From: Ruegeria sp. HKCCD4315
GTDB taxonomy: Bacteria; Pseudomonadota; Alphaproteobacteria; Rhodobacterales; Rhodobacteraceae
DNA: 64,000 bases
Assembly: GCF_013112245.1 (NCBI RefSeq)
Contig: NZ_WVRN01000001.1
Span: 1,616,501 to 1,680,500, forward strand
Direction of reading: 5' to 3'
Shown here: one piece after another, positions 53,587-63,006 of the stretch
Numbering within the stretch: position 1 is the first letter of the stretch
Layout: every line of letters starts with the position of its first letter
The notes under the pieces: model-generated
Databases searched by the model: none
What the model was told of the DNA's origin: nothing
The model's input: the letters and a program-made list of their open reading frames with translations, nothing else
Program-made: the position numbers and the translations under genes

Positions 53587-55997
53587 CATGGCCCGTCATT
53601 CAGGCCCTGATGTCCCATTGGCGGGTGCATCGGTTACAACTGGCGACCTTGCTGGTCGGCATCGCTTTGGCCACCGGTTTGTGGTCGGCTGTACAAGCCA
53701 TCAACGCCGAAGCGCGTGCAAGCTATGCGCGGGCCAACGCTCAATTGGCCATCGGCCAATTTGACGAGCTTCGAGACCCGTCGGGACCGATTTCAGTCTC
53801 TCGTTATGTCGACCTGCGCCGTGCAGGCTGGCAGGTTGCAGCCGTTCTGGAAGGCCCATACCGTATCGGCGGACGAACCTTGCGCCTAATGGGCGTGGAT
53901 ATGGTTGCCTACCCTGCCCTGCCTGCCGTGACTGAAGCGGAACAGAGCGCAGCTCCGCCTGAGCCTGTGGACATGTTGACCTCTCCGGGCCGCATTCTTG
54001 TATCACCCGAATTAGAGGTGCTGCTGCGTGGTCAAGACAGCCTGCCCCCCATTCTGACCACCTCAGCCCTGCCTTCGGACGTTATTCTGACTGACATCGG
54101 CGTGGCCGAGGGCCTGTTGAACCAAACAGGCGTCATCTCGCGGCTTGTCGTGCTGCCGAACCAACCGCGCGACCTGCCCCCTCTCAATCAGGTCGCACCT
54201 GAACTGGACCGCATCAGCCCCTCAGCGCAAGTCGATACCGCTCAGTTGACCGACAGCTTTCATTTGAACTTGTCGGCGTTTGGACTTCTGTCTTTTGCCG
54301 TTGGGCTGTTCATCGTCAATGGCACCGTTGGTCTGGCCTTTGCCCAGCGACGCGGCATGATCCGCACCTTGCGTGCTTTAGGCGTGTCCATGCGTCGGCT
54401 GGTTTGGCTGGTACTGACCGAATTAACCCTGTTGGCCCTGATCGGAGGCAGTCTTGGATTGCTGTTGGGCTTCTTTCTGGCCGGAGCGTTGCTGCCTGAT
54501 GTCGCCGCAACTTTGCGTGGGCTCTATGGCGCGCCTGTGACCGGACAACTGACGCTGCAACCTCAGTGGGTTGTCGCTGGAATCGCTATGGCAGTTTTCG
54601 GAACCCTGCTGGCCAGCGGTCACGCGTTGTGGCGCTTGTCCAACATGCCTTTGCTCGAAGGACCGGGCGTGCAGGCGTGGCAGAGCAATTCCCGCGCGCG
54701 CCACATCGTCGGAGCAATGGGTCTGATCCTGATTGTCGGAGGATCGCTGGCCTATGTCAGCATTGGAGGGCTTGTTGCAGGTTTCACCTTATTGGCCGGA
54801 TTGCTGACAGGTGCGGCCTTGCTGTTGCCATCGCTTCTGGCCATGGCTCTGTCTGTACTGGCACGTACGGCGCGTGGTCCTGTTGCGCAATGGGTCTGGG
54901 CAGACCTACGGGCGCAATTGCCTGGCCTGTCTTTGGCCCTGATGGCGCTGTTACTGGCCTTGGCGGCAAATATTGGCGTGGGAACAATGGTTTCCAGCTT
55001 CAGGTTAACCTTTGTCGGCTGGCTGGATCAACGGCTGACGGCCGAGTTGTACGTGACTGCGCGTGACGAAGATCAGGCACGCGAGATGACCATTTGGCTG
55101 CGCCCTCAGGTCGATGCCATTTTGCCGATCCGCAGCGTAGAACTGCCCCATGAAACCGGCCCGTTATTCTTATACGGCGTGGTGGATGATCCCGTGTACC
55201 GGCAGTACTGGCCGTTGATTGCCTCAACCGCCACTGTTTGGGATGATGTGATGGCCGGAGACGCCGTGCTTATCAACGAACAACTGGCGCGACGCGCGTC
55301 TTTATGGCCCGGTGCCCAGCTACAACTTGCCCAGAACCACGTTTTGCCGATCGCAGGGGTCTATTCCGACTATGGCAATCCAACGGGTCAAGCCATCGTT
55401 TCAATGGCGCAACTGGATCGTATCGCACCGGGGGCCGAGATGCGGAGGTTTGGTATCCGCATGCCACCGGAAGACGCGACTGCAATGGCACAAACCCTGC
55501 GCGCCCAATTTGACCTGCCGCCGCTGTCTGTGGTTCAGCAAGCGGCCATGAAGGCGCAATCACTGGCGATCTTTGAGAAGACCTTTGTTGTGACATCTGC
55601 GCTGAACGTTCTGACCCTTGGCGTGGCGGGATTCGCCATCCTGACCAGCCTGTTGACGCTGTGGACACAACGCCTGCCGCAAATCGCCCCTGTTTGGGCG
55701 CTGGGGCTGAACCTGGTGCAACTGGCACGGCTGGAGCTCTTGCGAAGCGTGTTGCTGGCTGCACTGACGGCAGTCCTTGCGTTGCCGCTGGGACTGATCC
55801 TGGCATGGGTTCTGCTGGCAGTGATCAACGTACAGGCCTTCGGTTGGCGGCTTCCCATGTTCGTCTTCCCATGGGACTGGCTGTGGCTATTTTTGTTGAC
55901 GCTTGTGGCGGCCATAATTGCAGCAGCCCTGCCCGCGTTGCGGATGCTGCGCCTGCCCCCTGCCGACTTGCTGAGAGTGTTCGCCAATGAACGTTAA
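53583..55997 (+). CDS. ABC transporter permease (FtsX-like, 804 aa)
   Basis: A large permease with an N-terminal helix (TLLVGIALATGLWSAVQAI), a periplasmic domain, a first FtsX core of about four helices (residues 220-370), another helix set (380-490), then a second FtsX core near the C-terminus. It has the doubled layout of exporters acting at the outer leaflet, such as the LolCE/MacB-like families. Substrate unknown; the downstream lipocalin partner suggests a hydrophobic or lipid-linked cargo. Confidence 0.9.
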   Translation: MTWPVIQALMSHWRVHRLQLATLLVGIALATGLWSAVQAINAEARASYARANAQLAIGQFDELRDPSGPISVSRYVDLRRAGWQVAAVLEGPYRIGGRTLRLMGVDMVAYPALPAVTEAEQSAAPPEPVDMLTSPGRILVSPELEVLLRGQDSLPPILTTSALPSDVILTDIGVAEGLLNQTGVISRLVVLPNQPRDLPPLNQVAPELDRISPSAQVDTAQLTDSFHLNLSAFGLLSFAVGLFIVNGTVGLAFAQRRGMIRTLRALGVSMRRLVWLVLTELTLLALIGGSLGLLLGFFLAGALLPDVAATLRGLYGAPVTGQLTLQPQWVVAGIAMAVFGTLLASGHALWRLSNMPLLEGPGVQAWQSNSRARHIVGAMGLILIVGGSLAYVSIGGLVAGFTLLAGLLTGAALLLPSLLAMALSVLARTARGPVAQWVWADLRAQLPGLSLALMALLLALAANIGVGTMVSSFRLTFVGWLDQRLTAELYVTARDEDQAREMTIWLRPQVDAILPIRSVELPHETGPLFLYGVVDDPVYRQYWPLIASTATVWDDVMAGDAVLINEQLARRASLWPGAQLQLAQNHVLPIAGVYSDYGNPTGQAIVSMAQLDRIAPGAEMRRFGIRMPPEDATAMAQTLRAQFDLPPLSVVQQAAMKAQSLAIFEKTFVVTSALNVLTLGVAGFAILTSLLTLWTQRLPQIAPVWALGLNLVQLARLELLRSVLLAALTAVLALPLGLILAWVLLAVINVQAFGWRLPMFVFPWDWLWLFLLTLVAAIIAAALPALRMLRLPPADLLRVFANER

Positions 55998-57027
55998 AAC
56001 CCTATTGCTCTGCTTGCTCATCACTTGTCCACTGCCGCTTTGGGCACAGGGCTATGCAGGTTTGGGCGGATCAGCCGAGGGCTTTGATGTACCGAAAGAA
56101 GGGTATGCGTTCGATTTCCCCAAGGATCATGGCCCCCATCCGGCTTACCGGATCGAATGGTGGTATCTGACGGCCAACCTCAAGGGTGAAGATGGGCGCG
56201 ACTATGGTGTTCAGTGGACCCTGTTCCGATCTGCTCTGAAGCCCTTTGAAACCGCCGGTTGGCAAAGCCCGCAAATCTGGATGGGTCACGCGGCGACAAC
56301 AACGCCTGACACGCATTACTTCGCTGAGCGTCTTTCGCGTGGCGGGATTGGTCAGGCAGGCGTAACCGCTGAACCCTTTGAGGCGTGGATCGACGAATGG
56401 CGCATGGCCGGTCCTGATTTCGACACCCTTACCCTGACGGCCAACGGAGAGGATTTCAGCTATGATCTGTCGCTGACCGCTCAGGGGCCATTGGTGTTTC
56501 ACGGCGATGCAGGGTATTCGGTCAAATCTGCGGATGGTCAGGCCAGCTATTATTACTCGCAGCCTTTTTACGCGGTTGAAGGTGTTCTTCGACTGCCAGA
56601 CGGCGATGTGCACGTCACAGGCCAGGGTTGGTTGGACCGTGAATGGTCGTCGCAGCCGCTTGCTGCGGATCAAAGTGGATGGGATTGGTTTTCCCTCAGC
56701 TTCGAGGGCGGCGACAAGATGATGGCTTTTCGATTGCGTGGGGGGCGCGGCGACTTTACCTCGGCCACTTGGATCAATGCCGACGGCAGTACCGAGGCTA
56801 TCCCTAACGGAACCGTCCAAATGACGCCGCTGGCCACGGACCAAGTCGCAGGGCGCGAGGTTCCAACACACTGGCGCGTTGCCTTACCGGATCGGGGTGT
56901 TGAAGTTGACGTTTCTGCCATCACACCCGAAGCATGGATGGGAACCCGCTTTGAGTATTGGGAAGGACCTGTCACCGTAACCGGAAGCCATGAAGGCATC
57001 GGATACCTTGAGATGACAGGGTATTGA
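55987..57027 (+). CDS. Carotenoid-1,2-hydratase-like (CrtC/AttH fold) exported protein
   Basis: 346 residues with a signal peptide (TLLLCLLITCPLPLWAQ). Family features are KDHGPHPAYRIEWWYLTANL near residue 45, WTLFRSALKP, MGHAATTTPDTHYFAERLSRGGIGQAG, and a WLDREWSSQPLAADQSGWDWFS stretch. This twin-lipocalin fold (AttH, once grouped with CrtC) occurs with FtsX-type ABC exporters. It probably binds a lipid for the permease. The start overlaps the permease stop by 11 bases, so it is coupled. Confidence 0.88.
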   Translation: MNVKTLLLCLLITCPLPLWAQGYAGLGGSAEGFDVPKEGYAFDFPKDHGPHPAYRIEWWYLTANLKGEDGRDYGVQWTLFRSALKPFETAGWQSPQIWMGHAATTTPDTHYFAERLSRGGIGQAGVTAEPFEAWIDEWRMAGPDFDTLTLTANGEDFSYDLSLTAQGPLVFHGDAGYSVKSADGQASYYYSQPFYAVEGVLRLPDGDVHVTGQGWLDREWSSQPLAADQSGWDWFSLSFEGGDKMMAFRLRGGRGDFTSATWINADGSTEAIPNGTVQMTPLATDQVAGREVPTHWRVALPDRGVEVDVSAITPEAWMGTRFEYWEGPVTVTGSHEGIGYLEMTGY

Positions 57028-57041
57028 TCCCTGAAGTCTGT

Positions 57042-57473
57042 TCAGCGCACGACGTAAACAGAAACCGAAGAATGTCGCACAACACGTGATGCGTTGGGAC
57101 CCAGCAGGTAATCCTTGAAATCCGGCTTGTGCGCACCGATTACGATCAAATCGGACCCGGCGCCTTCAGCAGTTTTCAGGATTTCCTGATAGGCCGTTCC
57201 TGTCGCCACAACATGGCGGATAGTTTCATTTCTCTCTGACCCCAGTGCTTTGACACACAGCGATGTCAGAGTGGCCTGCGCCTCTTCAAAAGCCTTGTCG
57301 TGGAAGTCGGCCTCAAAGAACCCTGACACCCAACTTTCACCAAAATCCGGCAGCACGGTCACAACATCCAGCTGCGCCCCTTCCAGGTCCGCCAGAGCGG
57401 CCGCCTTTTGCAGAACCGGCACATCAATCTCACCATTGCTGATATCAATGGCGCATAGAACTGAACGTGTCAT
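57042..57473 (-). CDS. Universal stress protein of the TAXI TRAP operon
   Basis: 143-residue Usp. It begins MTRSVLCAIDISNGEID and ends with IVIGAHKPDFKDYLLGPNASRVVRH, where the expected Gly-Ser/Thr after the last glycine is Pro-Asn, so nucleotide binding may be altered. The start overlaps the TRAP permease stop by 4 bases, so the two are coupled. This is the second TRAP-associated Usp in the window. Confidence 0.9.
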   Translation of the reverse strand: MTRSVLCAIDISNGEIDVPVLQKAAALADLEGAQLDVVTVLPDFGESWVSGFFEADFHDKAFEEAQATLTSLCVKALGSERNETIRHVVATGTAYQEILKTAEGAGSDLIVIGAHKPDFKDYLLGPNASRVVRHSSVSVYVVR

Positions 57474-60079
57474 GCAAGCACCTCTCGTCTGGCGGCCCGG
57501 CCGCGTTGCAAAAGCGCGATGAGGCCAAGAAGAACCATCGCAGGGATATAGACCAACTGCTTGGGTGGCTGACTGGACGGCAAGCTGACCGAGGTCAGGC
57601 TTACGGCCTCATCCCCGTAATAATCGAAGATATCCAGATCGCCTGAAAGCGGTGTTCCTGGGAACGGTTCGTCCAGTTTAACAACGCCGTCTTCAGGGAT
57701 CAGGATTAGCCCCAACGCCTCGACCCGCGCTGCGCCGCCGTCTTCCGAACCCACCGTGGCCACCACAGTTGTATCAGTCATTTCAAGCGTGTCGAAGTCT
57801 GGCCCGGACACAACAAGCCGCATCTCTGTTCCGGGTGGAACCTGACCGATTGTCTCTTCGAACGCAGCAGGTTCAACCGATTGGAACGGAGGCGAAATGC
57901 GGTCCATAAAGAAGTCCGGCCTGAACAAGGCAAAGGCCACAAAGATCAGCGCGATGCTTTCATAGATCCGGCTGTGGGTCAGGAAGTACCCCATTGTACC
58001 GGCAGTAAAGACCAGAATGGCTATGGTGGCGAATATGGCGACGATTATGCCTTCGACCCATGTCACATCGATCAACAACAGGTCGGTGTTGAAGATGAAC
58101 ACAAACGGCAACGCCACAGTGCGCAGGCTGTAGAAGAACGCCGTGAAACCGGTCTTGATCGCATCACCACCCGAGACAGCAGCGGCCGCGAAACTGGCCA
58201 GACCCACAGGCGGTGTCACGTCCGCCATAATACCGAAGTAAAAGACAAACAGGTGGACAGCGATCAGCGGCACGATCAGCCCGCTTTGCGCGCCCAGTTC
58301 GACAACCACACCAGCCATCAACGAGCTGACGACGATATAGTTCGCCGTGGTCGGCAGGCCCATACCTAGGATCAGGCTGAGGATACCGACCATGATCAGC
58401 ATCAGGATCAGGTTGCCACCCGAGAGGAACTCGACCAGATCGGCCATCACCTGTCCTACACCGGTCAGCGTCACCGTACCCACGATCACGCCCGCCGTGG
58501 CTGTGGCCAAAGCGATCCCGATCATGTTCCGCGCGCCGTCGATCAGGCCCTGCCACAGGTCGGCCACACCGTCGATAAAGCGGTTGTACACATCGCTTTC
58601 GCCGCGGAAGACCGCCTTGAGCGGTTTTTGCGTCAGCAGGATCACGAACAGTAACGCGGTTGCCCAAAAGGCTGACAAACCAGGAGATTTCTGTTCGATC
58701 ATCAGGAAATAGACAAGCACAATAATCGGCAGCAGATAGTGCAGACCTGCCTTGTAGATGTCTGCAATGACCGGCAGCGTGACCTCTTTGGCGTTTGGAT
58801 CGTCGGGCTCAAGATCCGGCACCTGAGCGGCCAGATAAAGCAACACGACATAGATGGCGCAAACGATCAGGCTAAGGATCAATCCAGCCGCCGAAGGTGC
58901 CCAACTTGTCACCGCATCCACCGGGAATTGCGAGCTATAGCACAGACCGGCAAATACCACGAAGAAAGACAACATCCCAACAACGGTCCGCGCCAAATGC
59001 ACATCCCGGTCGCCCAGGGTTGGCATGTTCCGCTTAACCGCTTCAAGATGGACGATATAGACCAGCGCGATGTAGGAAATCGCAGCAGGCAAGAAGGCGT
59101 GGGTGATGACCTCGACATATGAGATGCCCACATATTCCACCATCAGGAAGGCCGCAGCGCCCATAACCGGTGGCATGATCTGGCCATTTACCGAAGACGC
59201 AACCTCGACCGAGCCAGCTTGTTCGCTGGAAAAGCCCACCCGTTTCATCAACGGAATGGTGAAGGTGCCGGTGGTTACAACGTTGGCAATCGACGAACCC
59301 GAGATCAGCCCGGTCGCGGCAGAGCCCACAACGGCAGCCTTCGCAGGGCCGCCACGCAGATGGCCAAGCGCCCCGAAGGCCATTTTGATGAAATAGTTCC
59401 CTGCCCCGGCCTTATCCAACAAGGCGCCAAACAGAACGAACAGGAAGACGAATTTCGTGGAAACGCCAAGAGCGATGCCAAACACACCTTCTGACGTGAT
59501 CCACATATGGCTCATGGCCTTTTTCAGGCTCGCGCCTTTCCAGCGGATAACTTCGGGCACCCATTCGGATGAACCGAAGAAGACATAAGCCAAAAAGATC
59601 GTCGCGATGATCGCCATGGCCGGGCCAAGCGCGCGGCGCGCGGCCTCGAACAACAGTAGCAGGCCGCCCAATGCGATCCACTTGTCCGTGTCATCGGCAA
59701 GCCCGCCCGCATTGACGATCTTGTCGTAGAAGAAATACCCATAAAGCGCGACAAACGCGCCCAGAATACCCATGATCCAGTCCTGAATCGGGATATAGTT
59801 CCGAGGGCTGGACTTCAGCGCCGGATAAGCCGCAAAGGCCAGAAACATCGCAAAAGCCAGATGGAACTGGCGCGAGTTGTTCACAACGCTTCCGGGAAGG
59901 ACATAGTTCGAGATTGGCGAGGCCAGAACAACCTGAAAAATCGACCAGATTGCAGCCACGATGGCCAGAAAAATCCCGACGTTGCCGACCGGGTTGCGCC
60001 CGCCGGCGTCGGAAGACGCAACCAGATCCTGAAGCTCTTCTTCAGATAGCGGGCGATTGGATTGTGTGTCGGAACTCAT
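57470..60079 (-). CDS. TRAP transporter fused permease (4TM/12TM, TAXI type) with C-terminal extension
   Basis: 869 residues. The DctQ-like part is fused to the DctM-like part in one chain (about residues 40-690) with ASSVNGQIMPPVMGAAAFLMVEYVG and LILGMGLPTTANYIVVSSL as typical segments. About 170 further residues follow, with a helix region, the segment FDTLEMTDTTVVATVGSEDGGAARVEALG and a final helix. That end fits the DUF3394 extension known from such fused permeases. GGGGAGA precedes the ATG at 60079; the longer in-frame reading to 60160 is not needed. Confidence 0.92.
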   Translation of the reverse strand: MSSDTQSNRPLSEEELQDLVASSDAGGRNPVGNVGIFLAIVAAIWSIFQVVLASPISNYVLPGSVVNNSRQFHLAFAMFLAFAAYPALKSSPRNYIPIQDWIMGILGAFVALYGYFFYDKIVNAGGLADDTDKWIALGGLLLLFEAARRALGPAMAIIATIFLAYVFFGSSEWVPEVIRWKGASLKKAMSHMWITSEGVFGIALGVSTKFVFLFVLFGALLDKAGAGNYFIKMAFGALGHLRGGPAKAAVVGSAATGLISGSSIANVVTTGTFTIPLMKRVGFSSEQAGSVEVASSVNGQIMPPVMGAAAFLMVEYVGISYVEVITHAFLPAAISYIALVYIVHLEAVKRNMPTLGDRDVHLARTVVGMLSFFVVFAGLCYSSQFPVDAVTSWAPSAAGLILSLIVCAIYVVLLYLAAQVPDLEPDDPNAKEVTLPVIADIYKAGLHYLLPIIVLVYFLMIEQKSPGLSAFWATALLFVILLTQKPLKAVFRGESDVYNRFIDGVADLWQGLIDGARNMIGIALATATAGVIVGTVTLTGVGQVMADLVEFLSGGNLILMLIMVGILSLILGMGLPTTANYIVVSSLMAGVVVELGAQSGLIVPLIAVHLFVFYFGIMADVTPPVGLASFAAAAVSGGDAIKTGFTAFFYSLRTVALPFVFIFNTDLLLIDVTWVEGIIVAIFATIAILVFTAGTMGYFLTHSRIYESIALIFVAFALFRPDFFMDRISPPFQSVEPAAFEETIGQVPPGTEMRLVVSGPDFDTLEMTDTTVVATVGSEDGGAARVEALGLILIPEDGVVKLDEPFPGTPLSGDLDIFDYYGDEAVSLTSVSLPSSQPPKQLVYIPAMVLLGLIALLQRGRAARREVLA

Positions 60080-60177
60080 AAAATGTCTCCCCGTCACGGC
60101 CTTTTCCGGCCTTTTGGAACCCCGTTTTACACGGGTTGTGTGCAGGGCGCCCGAAGGCACCCTGCGTCAGGTCTGGC

Positions 60178-61146
60178 TTACTGAATCCAGCCTTTTTCTT
60201 TGTAGTACTTTTCAGCACCCGGATGCAGCGGTGCCGACAGGCCGTCCGCGATCATCTCTTCGGGCTTCAGGTTGGCAAATGCAGGGTGCAGCTTTTTGAA
60301 GTCATCGAAGTTCTCGAAGACCGAGCTGACAACCGCATAGACCGCATCTTCCGATACGTCTGCTGACGTCACAAAGGTTGCGCCCACACCAAAGGTCGAC
60401 GTGTCGCCATCAGATCCACGGTACATGCCACCGGGAATGGTTGCGGTGCGGTAGAACGAGTTGTCGTTGACCAGTTTGTCCACGGCTTCGCCGCTGACAT
60501 TCACCAGAACCGAGTCACATGCGGTGGTGGCTTCCTGAATCGAACCCGAAGGGTGACCGACGGTGTAAACCATCGCATCGATCTGGTTGTCGCACAGTGC
60601 AGCCGACTGTTCAGCCGCCTTCAGTTCGGTCGCCAGTTCGAAATCGCCCGTGGTCCAGCCCATTTCACCCAGCAGAACCTCCATGGTGCCGCGCTGACCG
60701 GAACCGGGGTTGCCGATGTTGACGCGCTTGCCTTTCAGGTCCTCAAAATTGGTGATGCCGGAATCGGCGCGGGCCACAACGGTGAACGGCTCGGGGTGAA
60801 CCGAGAAAACGGCGCGCAGGTTTTCGAACGGGCCAGCCTCTTCGAACTTCGAGGTGCCGTTATAGGCATGGTACTGCCAGTCTGACTGTGCCACACCAAA
60901 CTCCAGTTCGCCTTCGCGAATGGTGTTGATGTTGTAGACCGAACCACCGGTCGATTCGACCGAGCAGCGCACGCCATGTTCCTTGCGGCCTTTGTTCACC
61001 AGACGGCAGATCGCGCCTCCTGTCGGGTAATACACGCCGGTTACGCCACCGGTGCCGATTGTGATGAACTCTTCCGCATACGCGGCTGGTGCCATCATGG
61101 CCGCCGTCACAAACGCGCCAAGGCTCAGTTTGCTGCTGTTTTTCAT
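60178..61146 (-). CDS. TAXI family TRAP solute-binding protein
   Basis: 322-residue periplasmic protein. A signal peptide ([18 protein letters not shown]) is followed by [21 protein letters not shown], the opening of the TAXI family, and [21 protein letters not shown]. Such proteins bind dicarboxylates, glutamate-like or other organic acids for the fused permease. First gene of the operon SBP-permease-Usp. Confidence 0.93.
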   Translation of the reverse strand: MKNSSKLSLGAFVTAAMMAPAAYAEEFITIGTGGVTGVYYPTGGAICRLVNKGRKEHGVRCSVESTGGSVYNINTIREGELEFGVAQSDWQYHAYNGTSKFEEAGPFENLRAVFSVHPEPFTVVARADSGITNFEDLKGKRVNIGNPGSGQRGTMEVLLGEMGWTTGDFELATELKAAEQSAALCDNQIDAMVYTVGHPSGSIQEATTACDSVLVNVSGEAVDKLVNDNSFYRTATIPGGMYRGSDGDTSTFGVGATFVTSADVSEDAVYAVVSSVFENFDDFKKLHPAFANLKPEEMIADGLSAPLHPGAEKYYKEKGWIQ

Positions 61147-61543
61147 GTTTTAACTCCCAATTTTTTATCTGGCAGTTGGAACCCAAGTGGGTCGACCTGC
61201 TCAGGGAAGCGTGCCGATAATACAATCCGGCCCGTCCCGCAACAGGTACAACTCTTTGAATTTTCCAATTTCTCCCAACCCTTGTGAGGTTTCATTCAGA
61301 GACGCTGATTGTCAAGGCCGCCGCCCGGTCTGACCGCCTCAAACCGCATATATGAGCTTGAATTGCGAAGTTTCCCCATCAGCGCAATGCGCGCTGACCC
61401 GGTATTTCCAACGACACTTAAAGTTCAAACATACGCCTCATTCCTGGCGCAAATGGAAGGCACCTGCTCGTTAGGTTCGGATGTAATGATTGCCCATATT
61501 GCCGGACCCAGCGAACAGAAAACCCCCAACTTTGGACTTCAAA
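61147..61543. other. Intergenic region upstream of the TAXI operon and the small exported protein
   Basis: About 400 bases without a convincing gene. It holds the promoter and leader of the TAXI operon on the minus strand and presumably the promoter of the 61544 gene. No clear palindrome or riboswitch-like fold was found. Confidence 0.5.
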
Positions 61544-61891
61544 ATGGCAAAGAAATACCTCTGCGTGCTCGCGGTTGCGGCTGCGGCAGCAACCCCTGCT
61601 TTGGCAAATAACGCTCTGAAACAAGATGATTTTTCAGTTGAATGTGTGTCAGATGTGGACGGCAGCAACGTAACTTTGAAACGGTCAGGCGGTTCGGACA
61701 AAGGCTATCTTTCCACAGGCGACCTTGAAGGCGAAGCCGCAATTTATCCTGTCGGAGAATCAATGACGTTTCTGTTGATGCAGGACGGAAAGGTCGTCAC
61801 GTTTGTCGTGAACTATGACAGCTTGAAATACGACATGATGGTCAAAGGCGCGGTTCAAAAATTTGACCGGGGCACGTGTCCGGTATCCTGA
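61544..61891 (+). CDS. Small exported protein of unknown function
   Basis: 115 residues with a signal peptide (YLCVLAVAAAAATPALAN). The mature part has two cysteines (VECVSDV and GTCPVS), which could form one disulfide, and a beta-rich pattern. No recognised domain. The ribosome site is weak; an in-frame start at 61490 would add 18 residues before the signal. Followed by the bidirectional terminator. Confidence 0.65.
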   Translation: MAKKYLCVLAVAAAAATPALANNALKQDDFSVECVSDVDGSNVTLKRSGGSDKGYLSTGDLEGEAAIYPVGESMTFLLMQDGKVVTFVVNYDSLKYDMMVKGAVQKFDRGTCPVS

Positions 61892-62002
61892 GGAGCCCGA
61901 CACGGGATAGCTTCCGCCAAATGGTGCTATTTCGGCGTTAAAACTGAACGCTCAGCTTTGCGGAATTTTGAAATCGAATACCTGATTTAAGCCGAGTGGT
62001 CA

Positions 62003-62038
62003 GAAAAAAGAAGCGGCGCATACACGCCGCTTCTTTTG
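62003..62038. terminator. Bidirectional terminator
   Basis: GAAGCGGCG / CGCCGCTTC stem (62010-62018 with 62025-62033), extended by AAAA and TTTT on the outside. It serves the small exported gene (plus) and fructose-bisphosphate aldolase (minus). Confidence 0.85.
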
Positions 62039-62051
62039 TTTTATCAGTGGC

Positions 62052-62933
62052 TTAAGCAGAAGCTTCAAAAATCTTTTCAATGTTGCTGCCCAGGGCGGCA
62101 TTGAACTCGGCATCAGATTGCTGTTTCGACAGACCTTCGGTCAGCGCACGCGAAAACGACGCGATCATCTTGCCGTTCTGGCCCAGCAAATCACACGCCT
62201 GCTCGGTCGAATACCCACCTGACAAGGCAACCACGCGCACCACGCGCGGGTGATCAGCCACTTCATCATAAAGGTTTGCCGCGCTCGGGATTGTCAGTTT
62301 CAGCATGATGTCCTGCCCCTCGGCCAACTGATCCAGGTTTTTCAGGATTTCAGCCTTCAGGATGTCTTCCGCCTCGGCCTTGGTTTCCGAGTTGATGTTA
62401 ACTTCGGGCTCGACAATCGGAACCATGCCTGCGGCAACGACCTCGCGGGCTACATCGAACTGCTGCGCCACAACGGCAGCGATGCCTTCGGCGTTGGCTT
62501 CATGAATCACCGAACGTTCCTTGGTGCCAAACACACCCTCTGCCTTGGCCAGCGTTTCGGCCAGACCCGGGATCGGTTTCATCATCTGGACGCCATTCGC
62601 GGTCTCTTCCAGACCTTTGTCGATTTTCAGGAACGGAACGATGCCTTTGACCGACCATAGGTAATCCGCAACCTTGCGGCCGTCGATTTCTTCACCCAGC
62701 GTGCGTTCGAACAGGATTGCACCGATCACTTTATCCTTGGTGAAGTCGTCCGCCAGAATGATCCGCGCGCGCATGTTCTGGATTTCGCCAAACATCTCTT
62801 CTTCCGAGGCGTAATCCGATGCGTCCACCCCATACAGCGCCAGCGCCTTGGGGGTCGATCCACCACTTTGATCCAGTGCGGCGATAAAGCCTGCTCCGTT
62901 GGACATCTGTACGCGCTGTTCTGCTTTGGACAT
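62052..62933 (-). CDS. Fructose-bisphosphate aldolase class I
   Basis: 293-residue class I (Schiff-base) aldolase, of the short bacterial type. The signatures are GFIAALDQSGGSTPKAL near the start, VPFLKIDKGLE, PIVEPEVNI (metal-free catalytic Glu/Lys region) and LSGGYSTEQACDLLGQN. It cleaves fructose-1,6-bisphosphate to triose phosphates. The ATG at 62933 gives the family's normal start; the upstream extension reaches into the P450 spacer. Confidence 0.93.
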   Translation of the reverse strand: MSKAEQRVQMSNGAGFIAALDQSGGSTPKALALYGVDASDYASEEEMFGEIQNMRARIILADDFTKDKVIGAILFERTLGEEIDGRKVADYLWSVKGIVPFLKIDKGLEETANGVQMMKPIPGLAETLAKAEGVFGTKERSVIHEANAEGIAAVVAQQFDVAREVVAAGMVPIVEPEVNINSETKAEAEDILKAEILKNLDQLAEGQDIMLKLTIPSAANLYDEVADHPRVVRVVALSGGYSTEQACDLLGQNGKMIASFSRALTEGLSKQQSDAEFNAALGSNIEKIFEASA

Positions 62934-63006
62934 AATGATTTCCCGTTCAAGAATGATTCCGATTTCATTCCTCGCATACAGCACGGTGATGGACGATGGT
63001 AGTTTG

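Noticed and set aside
61309..61611. 100-codon plus-strand frame before the small exported gene
   Set aside because: No ribosome site, no signal or domain, and it overlaps the better 61544 frame.
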